Assembly (NCBI GenBank): GCA_024699855.1 | Contig: JAMPIQ010000027.1 | Location: forward strand, 1-22,536 | Direction of reading: 5' to 3' | Source of the DNA: Aphelenchoides besseyi | Lineage: Eukaryota; Nematoda; Chromadorea; Rhabditida; Aphelenchoididae | DNA: 22,536 nt | In this document: piece after piece, positions 1 through 8,419 of the stretch | Numbering within the stretch: the first letter of the stretch is position 1 | Layout: the number at the start of each line of letters is the position of its first letter | The notes under the pieces: model-generated | Database searches by the model: none | The model's input: only the letters and a program-made list of their open reading frames with translations | Told to the model about the DNA's origin: nothing | Translations under genes and position numbers: made by a program

Positions 1-386
1 GGGAGGGCAAGGTGGAGATCGGCTGGTATCCGCTTCATGCCACCGAACATGGGCGGCTTCTGATGCCGCATTGGCCGAAGATGGTCTATCATTTCCACAA
101 GGAAGGGTTCGAGCTGCCGCGCGGAGCCGAACTTCTGGCCTCGGGCGAGACCTATCCCAATCAGGCCTATCGCTATGGAAAAAAATGCCTGGGGCCTGCA
201 GTTTCACGCCGAGCTGACCCGCGCCATGATGCATAGCTGGTGGTGCGCGGCGCGCAGCGCTTCGGCATGCCCAATGCGCAGGTGGGCAGCCAGCATCTGG
301 AAGGCCGCATGCTGTTCGACACGCCGCTCAGGGCCTGGCTGGGCAATTTCCTCGATCTCGTTTTTGAGGGCAAGGCGCAGCGCTGA
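1..386 (+). CDS. Class I glutamine amidotransferase, 3' part (start outside window; two frame breaks)
   Basis: This is the C-terminal part of a GMP-synthase-like class I glutamine amidotransferase, the domain that releases ammonia from glutamine for an acceptor. The reading frame is open from base 3, so the gene begins upstream and the catalytic Cys is not in the window. The motif WGLQFHAE supplies the catalytic His and Glu of the triad. The frame is broken twice. The run of seven A at 179-185 has one base too many, giving GKK where GKNAWG is expected. One G is missing near 239-240. The two cancel, so the original frame returns and ends at TGA 384-386. The tail is RAWLGNFLDLVFEGKAQR. The acceptor substrate cannot be told; it may be a stand-alone amidotransferase-like protein. 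It converges on the MFS gene with 12 bp between stops. Confidence 0.75.
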
Positions 387-398
387 GGCCCGTGGCCG

Positions 399-1632
399 TC
401 AGTGCGGCGCATCCAGATTGTCGATCTTGCGCAGCTTGGAGAAACCGAGCGCCCAGATAACCGCCACAGCAAGCGTGCCCGCCCCGCCGATGACAACGGC
501 CGGTACGGCCCCGACGACATGCGCCATGGTGCCGGCGCGGAATTCGCCCAGCTCGTTCGATGCGCCGACGAACACCATGTTCACGGCATTCACACGCCCC
601 CGCGCACCTCATCCGGCGTCCACAACGCGATCAGGGTCTCGCGAACATAAACCGACACCATGTCGGATGCGCCCATGACCACCAGCGCGGCGATGGACAC
701 CCATGCGGTTTGCGAAAGCCCGAAGACCACGGTGGAGATGCCGAAGAGGCGACGCCTGTAAACATCAGCAGACCGGCGTGATGACGAATGGGCTTGAAGG
801 CCAGAATGACCGCAACGGTGATGGCCCGATGCCGGGTGCTGCCCGCAGAAGCCCGAGACCCCATGGCCCGAGCGTCAGCACTTCCTTGGCAAAAAATTGG
901 CATCAGCGCAACCGCGCCGCCCAGCAGCACCGCGAAAAGATCGAGCGATATCGCACCGAGAACGATTTTTTCCTGCGCGATGAATTTGAACCCGGCGAGC
1001 ATGGTTTCGAGACTGATGGCTTTTGCGGGGCCGCGTTGTTCCGGCTTGCGGATCGTCACCGCAAGCGCCGCCGATACGATGAAGAGCACGAATGCCACAC
1101 TATAGGCGACGGAAGCACCGAGGCCATAAAGCAGGCCGCCGGCGACGGGACCGAGAATGGACGCCATCTGCCACGACGAGGAATTCCAGGCGATGGCGTT
1201 CGGCAAATCCTCTACCGGCACGAGATTGGGCGCCAGCGACTGAACCGCCGGCCCCATGAAGGCGCGCTCTATGCCGAAGACGACAAGAATGACGAAGACC
1301 GGCCAGGGGGAAAAGCTGTGCGTCAGCGTAAGACCCAGAAGAGCGGCAGCGCACAGCGCCGCAATCAGCAGGCATATGGACATGATGCGCCGACGATTGT
1401 GCCGGTCGGCGACCGTTCCGGTGACGAGGATCAGAAGCAGAGACGGCAGAAACTGGAAAAGACCGATCAGGCCGAGATAAAAGGCGTTGCCGGTCACCTC
1501 ATACATCTGCCAGCCGACCGAGACGCTGACGATCTGGATGGCGAAGGCCGAAAAAAACCGGGCGCTGAAAAAGCGGCGATAGGAACTATGCCGGAATGCA
1601 CCGAAACGGTTTTCGGCGGAAGGGAGGGACAT
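399..1632 (-). CDS. MFS transporter, about 410 aa (four frame breaks)
   Basis: This is a major facilitator superfamily inner-membrane carrier of the enterobactin-exporter-like/DUF894 type. The N-terminus (SYRRFFSARFFSAFAIQI) leads into TM1. An A-type loop, GTVADRHNRRR, lies between TM2 and TM3 (about residues 72-82), and further hydrophobic segments continue to the end. The C-terminal tail, WALGFSKLRKIDNLDAPH, ends at 399-401. Starting at ATG 1632 the frame is intact to about 896. It then breaks at the A-run 891-896 (one extra), near 827 (one missing), near 767-771 (one missing), and at the C-run 597-601 (two extra or one missing, inside VRGRVNAVN). All transporter segments can still be followed across the breaks, so the protein was probably full length. 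The substrate is unknown. This is the most disrupted gene in the window, so true decay is slightly more possible here than elsewhere. Confidence 0.8.
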
Positions 1633-1707
1633 CGGCTGGGTGCTCGCGAGACAATATGAGAGCTTTGCAATAGAGCGATATCACAGGAATCGCCAGCCCT
1701 CACTGAC

Positions 1708-1747
1708 GGGATGACGAAAAGTGTGAGCGGTTTTCGTCCGAAATCCC
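1708..1747. repeat. RIME-like palindromic repeat, copy A
   Basis: An imperfect palindrome lies in the gap between the MFS gene and yggT. The outer arms are gggat (1708-1712) and atccc (1743-1747). The inner arms are gacgaaaa (1713-1720) and ttttcgtc (1731-1738), a perfect 8 bp pair. Its core at 1717-1736 matches the reverse complement of 2550-2570 in copy B except for one missing C. This core is familiar from the intergenic mosaic elements of rhizobia. The family assignment is from memory; the shared core is visible directly. Confidence 0.6.
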
Positions 1748-1878
1748 GCTGCAAAGCCACGAGCCAGATTGTGATGATCGCCGGTCGATCAGATCAAAGA
1801 TCATTACGATCTGGCGCAACACTTGCCGGTTCACGGTTCAATGTCTAAATGTCTTGCAACCAAGATACGGAGATATTG

Positions 1879-2170
1879 ATGCTTGCCCTGTTTCAGACCA
1901 TCGATCTGGCCTTGAACCTCTATACGTGGGGTGCTGATCGCCAGCGCTATTTTTTCCTGGCTTTACGCCTTCAACGTCATCAATTCCCGCAACCAGTTCG
2001 TGAACGCCATCGGCAGCTTTCTGTTCAATGTCACGGAACCGGTTCTGCGCCCCATCCGCCGCATTCTGCCCAATCTCGGCGGCATCGACATTTCGCCGAT
2101 CATCGTGCTCCTGATCATCTTCTTCATCCGCTCCTTCATGTGGAACACGCTTTACCCGATGGTCGCTTGA
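1879..2170 (+). CDS. YggT family membrane protein, 96 aa (one frame break)
   Basis: This is a small integral membrane protein of the YggT family (PF02325), with two hydrophobic hairpin segments typical of the family. The first is around residues 5-30 (ending [20 protein letters not shown]). The second is near the C-terminus ([17 protein letters not shown]). Between them lies the family signature [19 protein letters not shown]. Family members are linked to membrane or osmotic-stress processes and, in other lineages, to thylakoid or division functions; the role here is unknown. ATG 1879 is preceded by GGAG at 1869-1872. A G-run at 1928-1931 has one extra base, which breaks the frame after LNLYTW; the rest is in another frame up to TGA 2168-2170. 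Pairing with a DUF167 gene is common in proteobacteria. Confidence 0.85.
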
Positions 2171-2482
2171 GCGCCTGCTGGCAGAAGCATAGCGACCATG
2201 TCCGCCTGACCGTCCGCCTCACACCGAATGGCGGGCGGGACGCCATCGAGGGCGTGGAAAAGGATGCGGAGGGAAACGCGCATCTGAAGGCCCGCGTCAG
2301 CGCCGTGCCGGAAGGCGGCAAGGCCAACAGAGCCCTGATTGTTTTGCTGGCGGAAAAAAACTCGGCCTGCCGAAATCCTCCATCAGCTTCGTTTCAGGCG
2401 AAACGGCGCGTAAAAAAAAATCCTCCGGATGACACCCGACCCGGAGGATTTCGAAGAGCTATTCAAAAAGCTCGAAAACTAA
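2167..2482 (+). CDS. DUF167 / YggU family protein, about 103 aa (two frame breaks)
   Basis: This is a small soluble protein of the UPF0235/DUF167 family, whose function is not established. Family hallmarks visible are [18 protein letters not shown] near the start, then [19 protein letters not shown] (about residues 42-60), the most conserved block of the family. The probable start is TTG 2167, whose last two bases sit in the yggT stop codon (TTGA), which suggests translational coupling; no other good start is in frame. Two A-runs are off register: aaaaaaa at 2354-2360 and nine A at 2412-2420. Each fits two extra or one missing base. Across them the protein continues as [19 protein letters not shown] and ends ELFKKLEN at TAA 2480-2482. 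Confidence 0.75.
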
Positions 2483-2583
2483 AGCGCATCGCGTCTAATC
2501 TGATTCCCGCGACGCGCTTTAAATCTTTGTTTTTAAGCATGTCTTGGTCCGAAAACCGCTGCACACTTTTGGGAGACATGCTT
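2481..2583. repeat. RIME-like palindromic repeat, copy B (two palindromes)
   Basis: This fills almost the whole gap between the convergent DUF167 and pyrophosphatase genes. The first palindrome has arms aaagcgc (2481-2487) and gcgcttt (2514-2520), with gcgtc/gacgc inside. The second has perfect 10 bp arms, aagcatgtct (2535-2544) and agacatgctt (2574-2583), enclosing the accgctgcacactttt core. The two-palindrome mosaic matches the rhizobial intergenic mosaic elements as I recall them. The first hairpin is followed by aaatctttgttttt, so it may also end transcription of yggT-DUF167. Confidence 0.7.
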
Positions 2584-2587
2584 TAGA

Positions 2588-3122
2588 TCAGCCCTGCGCC
2601 TTGTAGCGCTCGATGGCTTCGACGATCAGCTTCTTGGCGACGTCGACATCCTGCCAGCCGCCCATCTTCACCCACTTGCCGGGCTCCAGATCCTTGTAGT
2701 GCTCGAAGAAGTGCTCGATCTGCTTCAGCGTGATTTCCGGCAGGTCGGTGTAATTGTGGACCTTGTCGTAACGGCGCGTCAGCTTCGGAACCGGCACGGC
2801 GAGGATCTTCTCGTCCTTGCCGCCGTCATCTTCCATGATCATCACGCCGATGGGGCGGACATTGATGACGCAGCCCGGAACCAGCGGACGGGTGTTGCAG
2901 ATGAGAACGTCGATCGGGTCGCCATCGTCAGACAGGGTGTGCGGTACGAAACCATAGTTACCCGGATAGGTCATCGGCGTGTAGAGGAAGCGATCGACGA
3001 TCAGCGCACCGGCATCCTTGTCCATCTCGTACTTGATCGGGTGTCCACCGACCGGCACTTCAACGATGACATTCACGTCATCCGGCGGATTCTTGCCTAC
3101 GGAAATTGCAATCGATACGCAT
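2588..3122 (-). CDS. ppa: Inorganic pyrophosphatase, family I, 177 aa (one frame break near start)
   Basis: This is a soluble cytoplasmic pyrophosphatase that hydrolyses PPi to two phosphates, pulling biosynthetic reactions forward. The protein carries the family I active-site pattern: [18 protein letters not shown], the NYGFVPHT block, and DGDPIDVL, whose three Asp bind metal. The C-terminal [16 protein letters not shown] matches E. coli Ppa closely. The start is a problem. The continuous frame runs back to 3181 and would add about 20 unrelated residues. ATG 3122 lies 5 bp after GAGGGA (3128-3133) but is one frame off. Removing one T of the pair near 3110-3112 gives [15 protein letters not shown] and a 177-residue protein, the normal family length. 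I therefore take 3122 as the true start with a single-base insertion. The gene converges on DUF167 across a repeat. Confidence 0.93.
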
Positions 3123-3127
3123 TCGCT

Positions 3128-3133
3128 TCCCTC
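3128..3133 (-). promoter_or_regulatory. Ribosome binding site for ppa
   Basis: GAGGGA is read on the minus strand, 5 bp before ATG 3122. It supports 3122 over the longer frame starting at 3181, which has no comparable site. Confidence 0.6.
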
Positions 3134-3293
3134 ATTCGACGGGTTGGATTTGGTTTTTCGATACTGGGAAAGTCGCCGCATTGCAACATGGCTTTGGGCG
3201 GATAAGGCAGAATGCGGGATTTGAGGCTATCGCAATTGCGCATGGCCGGGCCGCGAGAACGAACCCCGGGGCCAAATCACCTGGCATTGTTTG

Positions 3294-3804
3294 TCAGTTC
3301 CAGACGAAACCGACCTTGCGAAGCGACTTGCCGTCGAAATCTTCCATGCCTTCGGCGATATCGCGGCCACCGTGAGAGCGGAAAAAGCGGTTGGCCACAT
3401 CGCTATCTTCAAGGCACCAGACAACGATGCCGTTGCAGCCAAGCGAGGTCAGCAGTCTGCGCGCTTCCGTAAACAGCAGCGAGCCAAGCCCGATGCCCTG
3501 ATATTCCGGCCGGAGATAAAGTTCGTATATCTCTCGCCGTCCTGCGGAAGCCCGCGTGCCCGGCTGAGGGCCCAGTGTCGCATATCCGGCGACCACACCG
3601 GCCACCTCTACCACCAGCATGGTTGCGGAGCCTTTGGTTGCCTTTTTCCACCAGACTTCTCCACGACGCTCGAGCATCTGCGTCAACGGCCGATGCGGGA
3701 TAAGGGCCGGCATAGGCCTGTTGCCACGACAGACGGTGCGCCTCGGAAATGGCGCGCGCATCATACGGTTCAGCACGGCGAACATCGATGGATAACGTTT
3801 TCAT
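3294..3804 (-). CDS. GNAT family N-acetyltransferase, 169 aa (one frame break)
   Basis: This is a GCN5-related acetyltransferase that moves an acetyl group from acetyl-CoA to an amine; the substrate is unknown. The N-terminal strand DVRRAEPYDARAISEAHRLSW is followed by the acetyl-CoA site RPEYQGIGLGSLLFTEARR (the Q/RxxGxG/A motif) and by CLEDSDVANRFFRSHGG, typical of motif B. The start is ATG 3804. The frame breaks at the G-run 3704-3706, where one base is extra: QAYAG then continues as LIPHRPLTQMLERRGEVWW in the next frame. It stops at 3294. It lies upstream of ppa on the same strand, with about 170 bp between; co-transcription is possible but not shown. Confidence 0.85.
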
Positions 3805-3967
3805 AACGCGATTCTGGCCCCGGCCACGGAAACTTACCAGTCATAAAGGTTAACGCCGGCAAGCTTACCCACAGCCTATTCATGTGGACGACCGATAAAA
3901 ATTAACGCATCCTTAACCTTTGGCAACAAGCACCTTTCGACTCATGCACACATAAAAACGAACGCAT

Positions 3968-3997
3968 AAAAAACCCGGCTCAAGGCCGGGTTTTTTT
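3968..3997 (-). terminator. Rho-independent terminator after typA
   Basis: The stem cccggc (3974-3979) pairs with gccggg (3985-3990) around a 5 nt loop. On the minus strand a run of six T follows (A-run 3968-3973). It begins about 24 bp after the typA stop at 4022. Confidence 0.85.
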
Positions 3998-4021
3998 CAA
4001 ATTCATAACGACAAGCCGCAA

Positions 4022-5843
4022 TCAGACAGCGAGCTTGGCCTTTTCAAAACGCTTGCGATCGTTGGCGTCCAGGAACATCTTGCGCAAACGGATGGACTTC
4101 GGCGTCACTTCCATCAGCTCATCGTCCTGAATCCAGGAAAGCGCGCGATCGAGCGTCATGCGGATCGGCGGCGTCAGCTTCACGGCTTCATCCTTGCCGG
4201 CAGCGCGGATGTTGGTCAGCTGCTTGCCCTTCAGCACGTTCACTTCGAGATCGTTATCGCGAGAGTGAATACCGATAATCATACCGGCATAGACCTTCTC
4301 ACCCGGCTCGATGATCATCGGGCCGCGATCTTCCAGGTTGAACATGGCGTAAGCAACAGCTTCACCCGAACCGTTCGACAAGAGAACGCCGTTCACGCGA
4401 CCGGCAATCTGGCCCTTGAAGGGCTGATAGTCGTGGAACAGACGGTTCATGATCGCCGTACCGCGCGTGTCGGTCAAAAGCTCCGACTGGTAGCCGATCA
4501 GGCCACGGGTCGGCGCATAGAACTTCAGACGAACGCGATTGCCGCCGGAAGGACGAAGCTCGGCCATTTCAGCCTTGCGCTCGGACATCTTCTGGACGAC
4601 GACGCCGGAATGTTCTTCATCAACGTCGATCACGACTTCTTCGATCGGCTCCAAGAGGGTGCCGTTCTCATCCTTGTGCATCACGACGCGCGGACGCGAA
4701 ACGGCAAGCTCGAAGCCTTCGCGACGCATGGTTTCGATCAGAACCGCCAGCTGCAATTCGCCACGACCGGAAACGAAGAACGAATCCTTGCCTTCGGCTT
4801 CTTCGATCTTCAGCGCAACGTTGCCTTCGGCTTCCTTGAACAGGCGGTCACGGATAACGCGGCTCGTAACCTTGTCGCCTTCGGTGCCAGCCAGCGGGCT
4901 GTCGTTGACGATAAACGACATGGTAACGGTCGGCGGGTCAATCGGCTGTGCCTGCATCGCCTCGGTAACCGACGGATCACAGAAGGTGTCGGCGACGGTG
5001 CCTTTGGAAAGACCGGCGATGGCGACGATGTCACCCGCATGGGCCTCCTCAATTGCCGTGCGCTCGATACCGCGGAAGGCGAGGATCTTGGAAATGCGGC
5101 CTGTTTCAATTGTCTTGCCGTCCTGGCCAAGCACCTTCACAGCCTGGTCGGGCTTGATCGAACCGGACGCGATGCGGCCGGTGATGATGCGGCCGAGGAA
5201 GTTGTTGGCTTCAAGGATCGTGCCGATCATGCGGAACGGGCCCTCTTCAAACCTTGGGCTCCGGAACGTGCTCAAGAACCAGATCGAGCAGCGGTGCAAG
5301 ACCCTGATCCTTCGGACCTTCCGGGTTGACGTTCATCCAGCCATCGCGGCCAGAACCGTAGAGGATCGGGAAGTCGAGCTGCTCGTCGGTGGCGTCGAGG
5401 TTGGCGAAGAGGTCGAAGACTTCGTTGATGACTTCTTCGTGGCGGCCATCCGGACGGTCGATCTTGTTGATCGCGACGATCGGGCGAAGACCGACCTTCA
5501 GCGCCTTGCTGACCACGAACTTGGTCTGCGGCATCGGGCCTTCCGAGCTATCGACCAGAACGATAGCACCGTCCACCATCGACAGGATACGCTCGACTTC
5601 ACCGCCGAAATCGGCGTGGCCGGGGGTGTCGACGATGTTGATGCGGACACCTTTCCACTCCACCGAGGTCGCCTTGGCGAGAATGGTGATGCCGCGTTCC
5701 TTTTCGAGATCGTTGCTATCCATCACGCGCTCGGCGACACGCTGGTTGTCGCGGAACGAGCCGGACTGCTTCAGAAGCTCGTCCACGAGCGTCGTTTTTC
5801 CATGGTCAACGTGCGCGATGATCGCGATGTTGCGAAGTGCCAT
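4022..5843 (-). CDS. typA: Translational GTPase TypA/BipA, 606 aa (one frame break)
   Basis: This is a ribosome-binding GTPase of the EF-G/LepA class that acts in ribosome assembly and stress or low-temperature growth. The G-domain motifs are all present: P-loop AHVDHGKT (residues 10-17), RGITI (50-54), DTPGH (72-76) and NKID (126-129). After the break come domain II ([17 protein letters not shown]), the EF-G-like domain ([40 protein letters not shown]) and the BipA-specific C-terminal domain ([18 protein letters not shown]). The start is ATG 5843. One extra base in the A-run 5249-5251 turns KVEEGP into KV-stop at about residue 198. Without it the length is 606 aa, normal for TypA. The typA gene is conserved and the rest of the frame is perfect, so a sequencing indel is more likely than a real mutation. 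Confidence 0.95.
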
Positions 5844-5884
5844 TGTTCAAAATCTCTGAGGTTGGGCGCTATATTGATGAGAAA

Positions 5885-5902
5885 CGCCAATTTAGTTTGG
5901 CG
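5885..5902. other. Small hairpin in the typA leader
   Basis: Perfect 6 bp arms cgccaa (5885-5890) and ttggcg (5897-5902) surround a 6 nt loop, about 40-60 bp upstream of the typA start. It may be a leader structure or a protein site; nothing else supports a role. Confidence 0.25.
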
Positions 5903-5933
5903 CGCTCATAACCTTTTTTTTGCAAATGCGAAA

Positions 5934-5959
5934 GGGGGGGCCTTGTCATAAGCCCCCTG
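5934..5959 (-). terminator. Possible weak terminator after the M3 peptidase gene
   Basis: On the minus strand gggggc and gccccc can form a 6 bp stem with a loop of about 10 nt, some 50 bp after the peptidase stop. It is followed by ccttt and not by a good T-run, so termination is uncertain. Confidence 0.3.
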
Positions 5960-6006
5960 CACTCAGGTTCTAGCTCAGAAATATGACAGTCTTTTATACC
6001 GGACCC

Positions 6007-8067
6007 TTATGCCAGACCACGCTTCAAAAGCATGGCGTCCGGGCTTGGCATCTTGCCGCGAAAAGCAAGATAGGCCTCTTCCGGATCGATGGAACCGCCG
6101 ACGGAATAGATATTGTCTTTCAACTTGCGCGCCATCTCGCCATCGAAGGGGTTGCCCGCTTCCTCGAAGGCCGAAAAGGCATCGGCGTCCAGCACTTCCG
6201 ACCACATGTAGGAATAATAGCCGGCCGAATATCCGTCGCCGGAAAAAACGTGCTGGAAATGCGGGGTCGCATGCCGCATGACGATAGACTTCGGCATGTT
6301 CAGGGTGGAGAGCACCTCACCCTGCACAACCATCGGATCGCTCACGTTTTCCCGCGTGTGGAACGCCATGTCGACAATCGCCGACGAGGTGAATTCCACC
6401 GTGCTGAAACCGGCATTGAAGGTCTGCGCGGCCAGAACCTTATCCAGCAGCGCCTTCGGCATCGGCGCGCCTGTGTCATAATGCAGGGCGTATTTTTCCA
6501 GAATTTCCGGCACCGTCAGCCAATGTTCGTAAAGCTGCGACGGCAATTCGACGAAATCGCGCGAGACGCCCGTTCCGGAAACGGAGGGGTAAGTGACATT
6601 TGACAACATGCCATGCAGCGCGTGGCCGAATTCGTGAAAAAGCGTGCGGGCATCGTCGAGCGAAAGCAGCGCCGGTTTGCCTTCGGCTGGTTTGGCGAAA
6701 TTGCAGACATTGTAGATGATCGGAATTTCTCCGACCGTGCCGTTCTTCAAGGGCAGCTTGTGCTGCGACTGGAAGGAGCTCATCCACGCGCCGGAGCGCT
6801 TGGAGGGGCGGGCGAAATAATCGCCGAGGAACATGGCCTTCAGACCGCCCTTTTCGTCGCGGATTTCGAAAACCCGCACATCCGGGTGATAGGCGGCGAC
6901 GCCTTTGACTTCGACCGCCCGAATCCCAAACAGCCGCCCGGCCACATCGAAGCAGGCCTCAATGATCTTTTCGAGCTGGAGATAAGGCTTCAACTCCGCC
7001 TCGGAGAAGCTGAATTTCCGTGCCCGCAACTTTTCGGCATAATGCCGCCAGTCCCAAGGCAGCACTTCGTGATTCCTGCCCTCCTCGGCGATGATTGCGG
7101 CCAGTTCGGCCTCTTCCTCGCCCGCACGGCGCACGGCCTTTTCCCAGACCTGCCCTAAAAGGCCGTTCACGGCATCCGGCGTCTTCGCCATCGTGTCATC
7201 AAGCTTGTAGGCGGCGAAATTCGCGTAACCGAGAAGCTTTGACTTTTCCTCGCGCAGTTCGAGCGTGCGGTGGACGATCTCGCGATTGTCGGTCTCGCCG
7301 CCATTCTCGCCGCGCGCCACCCAGGCCCTGAAGGCCTGCTCGCGCAGATCGCGGCGTTCGGAAAAGGTCAGGAAAGGTTCGATGATGGAACGGGAAAGGG
7401 TGACGGCAAATTTGCCGTCCTCGCCATGCTCACGGGCCGCACCCGCCATCGCGTCGCGCAGGAAACCGGGAATACCGGCAAGTTCCTCTTCCGTGGAAAG
7501 CAGAAGCTTCCAGTTCTTTTCATCCGCCAGCACATTCTGCCCGAATTTCGCACCGAGACCGGCAAGCTCCTCATTGATCGCCGCCAAGCGTTCCTGCCGG
7601 TCCTTCGGCAGCTTGGCGCCGGAGCGCACGAAATCCTTCCAGTGCCGCTCAAGGACGCGGCTTTCCTCACCCGTCAGCCCAAGCGTTCCGCGCTTTTCCC
7701 ACAATGTATCGATGCGCTTGAACAACGCTTCGTTCATGCCGATCTTCGAATAGTGCCGCGACAGTTTCGGTGCGATATCGCGCTCCAGCGCCTGGATCAC
7801 ACCATTGGTATTGGCGCCTGCCCTGTTCCAGAACAGCGCCGAAATGCGCGAAAGATCGTCTCCGGCGATTTCGAGCGCGGTCACGGTGTTTTCGAAGCTC
7901 GGGGCCTCAGCATTGCCGGCAATCGCATCGATTTCCTGTTCGTGGGACAGAAGGGCGGCATCGAAGGCCGGAGCGAAATCCTCATCCCTGACCGCATCGA
8001 ATTTCGGCAGACCATTGTGGCCGTTCCAGTCAACGAGTGCGGGATAAAGCGCGGTCTTGGATGGCAT
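6007..8067 (-). CDS. M3 family metallopeptidase (oligopeptidase A / Dcp-like), 686 aa
   Basis: This is a zinc peptidase of the M3 (thimet oligopeptidase) family that cleaves short peptides, normally in the cytoplasm. The zinc site HEFGH is at residues 478-482, and the third ligand is Glu507 in RDFVELPSQ, 29 residues on, as in the family. The C-terminal motif GYSAGYYSYMWSEVLDADAF is also typical. There is no signal peptide. The open frame extends back to 8331, but that adds 88 residues without any family pattern. ATG 8067 (MPSKTALYPALVDWNG) follows AAGGAAG on the minus strand and gives the usual length. The gene is unbroken over 2 kb, in contrast to its neighbours. It could be annotated as oligopeptidase A (prlC) or as peptidyl-dipeptidase Dcp; the sequence read here does not separate these with certainty. 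Confidence 0.93.
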   Translation of the reverse strand: MPSKTALYPALVDWNGHNGLPKFDAVRDEDFAPAFDAALLSHEQEIDAIAGNAEAPSFENTVTALEIAGDDLSRISALFWNRAGANTNGVIQALERDIAPKLSRHYSKIGMNEALFKRIDTLWEKRGTLGLTGEESRVLERHWKDFVRSGAKLPKDRQERLAAINEELAGLGAKFGQNVLADEKNWKLLLSTEEELAGIPGFLRDAMAGAAREHGEDGKFAVTLSRSIIEPFLTFSERRDLREQAFRAWVARGENGGETDNREIVHRTLELREEKSKLLGYANFAAYKLDDTMAKTPDAVNGLLGQVWEKAVRRAGEEEAELAAIIAEEGRNHEVLPWDWRHYAEKLRARKFSFSEAELKPYLQLEKIIEACFDVAGRLFGIRAVEVKGVAAYHPDVRVFEIRDEKGGLKAMFLGDYFARPSKRSGAWMSSFQSQHKLPLKNGTVGEIPIIYNVCNFAKPAEGKPALLSLDDARTLFHEFGHALHGMLSNVTYPSVSGTGVSRDFVELPSQLYEHWLTVPEILEKYALHYDTGAPMPKALLDKVLAAQTFNAGFSTVEFTSSAIVDMAFHTRENVSDPMVVQGEVLSTLNMPKSIVMRHATPHFQHVFSGDGYSAGYYSYMWSEVLDADAFSAFEEAGNPFDGEMARKLKDNIYSVGGSIDPEEAYLAFRGKMPSPDAMLLKRGLA

Positions 8068-8096
8068 TTCATCTTCCTTGAACGATTCCGGTTTAA

Positions 8097-8108
8097 GCCC
8101 ATATGGGC
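8097..8108. promoter_or_regulatory. 12 bp perfect palindrome gcccatatgggc
   Basis: This perfect palindrome is about 30 bp upstream of the M3 peptidase start and could be a dimeric regulator site or simply a leader hairpin. No second copy was seen nearby. Confidence 0.3.
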
Positions 8109-8391
8109 ACGCCTCCACCGGCAATTCAATGCCGGACTTTGGTGTAAGGAAGATTGGCTGCGACCTGATTTTTGCTTTTGCCCCAACTGCCGGCACAGAC
8201 GCCGGATACCGATGGCAGGTGACCTGTGTAAGGGACTTGACCGACGATATGGACCGGGATGTCCGATCTTCTTTGCTTTGGCGTAACAATCGTCGTTTAT
8301 GTTGCCGACCGTAACGCAATCGAACTGACACATACTTTACTCGATTTTCAACAATATGATTTATGCGCCATTGATTATCGCCGGGATTTTA

Positions 8392-8406
8392 GTAAGGCTG
8401 ACTTAC
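8392..8406. promoter_or_regulatory. Inverted repeat before marR, possible operator
   Basis: Arms gtaag (8392-8396) and cttac (8402-8406) have a 5 bp spacer and lie 13 bp before the marR start. MarR-family regulators usually bind such dyads overlapping their own promoter. The arms are short, so this is suggestive only. Confidence 0.3.
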
Positions 8407-8419
8407 GAAAAGGCGAAGC

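Larger units (their letters stand above)
8068..8419. other. Divergent intergenic region, M3 peptidase / marR
   Basis: This 352 bp stretch has no credible gene. It must hold the promoters for the M3 peptidase (-) and marR (+). Visible signals are a 12 bp palindrome at 8097-8108 and a short inverted repeat at 8392-8406. The part nearest marR (8330-8400) is AT-rich compared with the rest. Open frames here lack family similarity I can recognise. Confidence 0.5.

Noticed and set aside
703..1659. A long plus-strand open frame of 318 codons opposite the MFS gene
   Set aside because: Its composition is rich in Arg, Gly and Asp as expected of an antisense shadow in GC-rich DNA, and the minus strand encodes a clear transporter.
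5247..5299. Programmed frameshift in typA
   Set aside because: There is no slippery heptamer with a stimulatory structure that I can see, TypA is not known for recoding, and similar breaks occur in many unrelated genes in this window.
4265..5329. A long plus-strand open frame of 354 codons opposite typA
   Set aside because: Antisense shadow; TypA on the minus strand has all family motifs.
8068..8331. An 88-residue N-terminal extension of the M3 peptidase
   Set aside because: It has no family pattern or signal peptide, and ATG 8067 has a ribosome site and gives the usual length.
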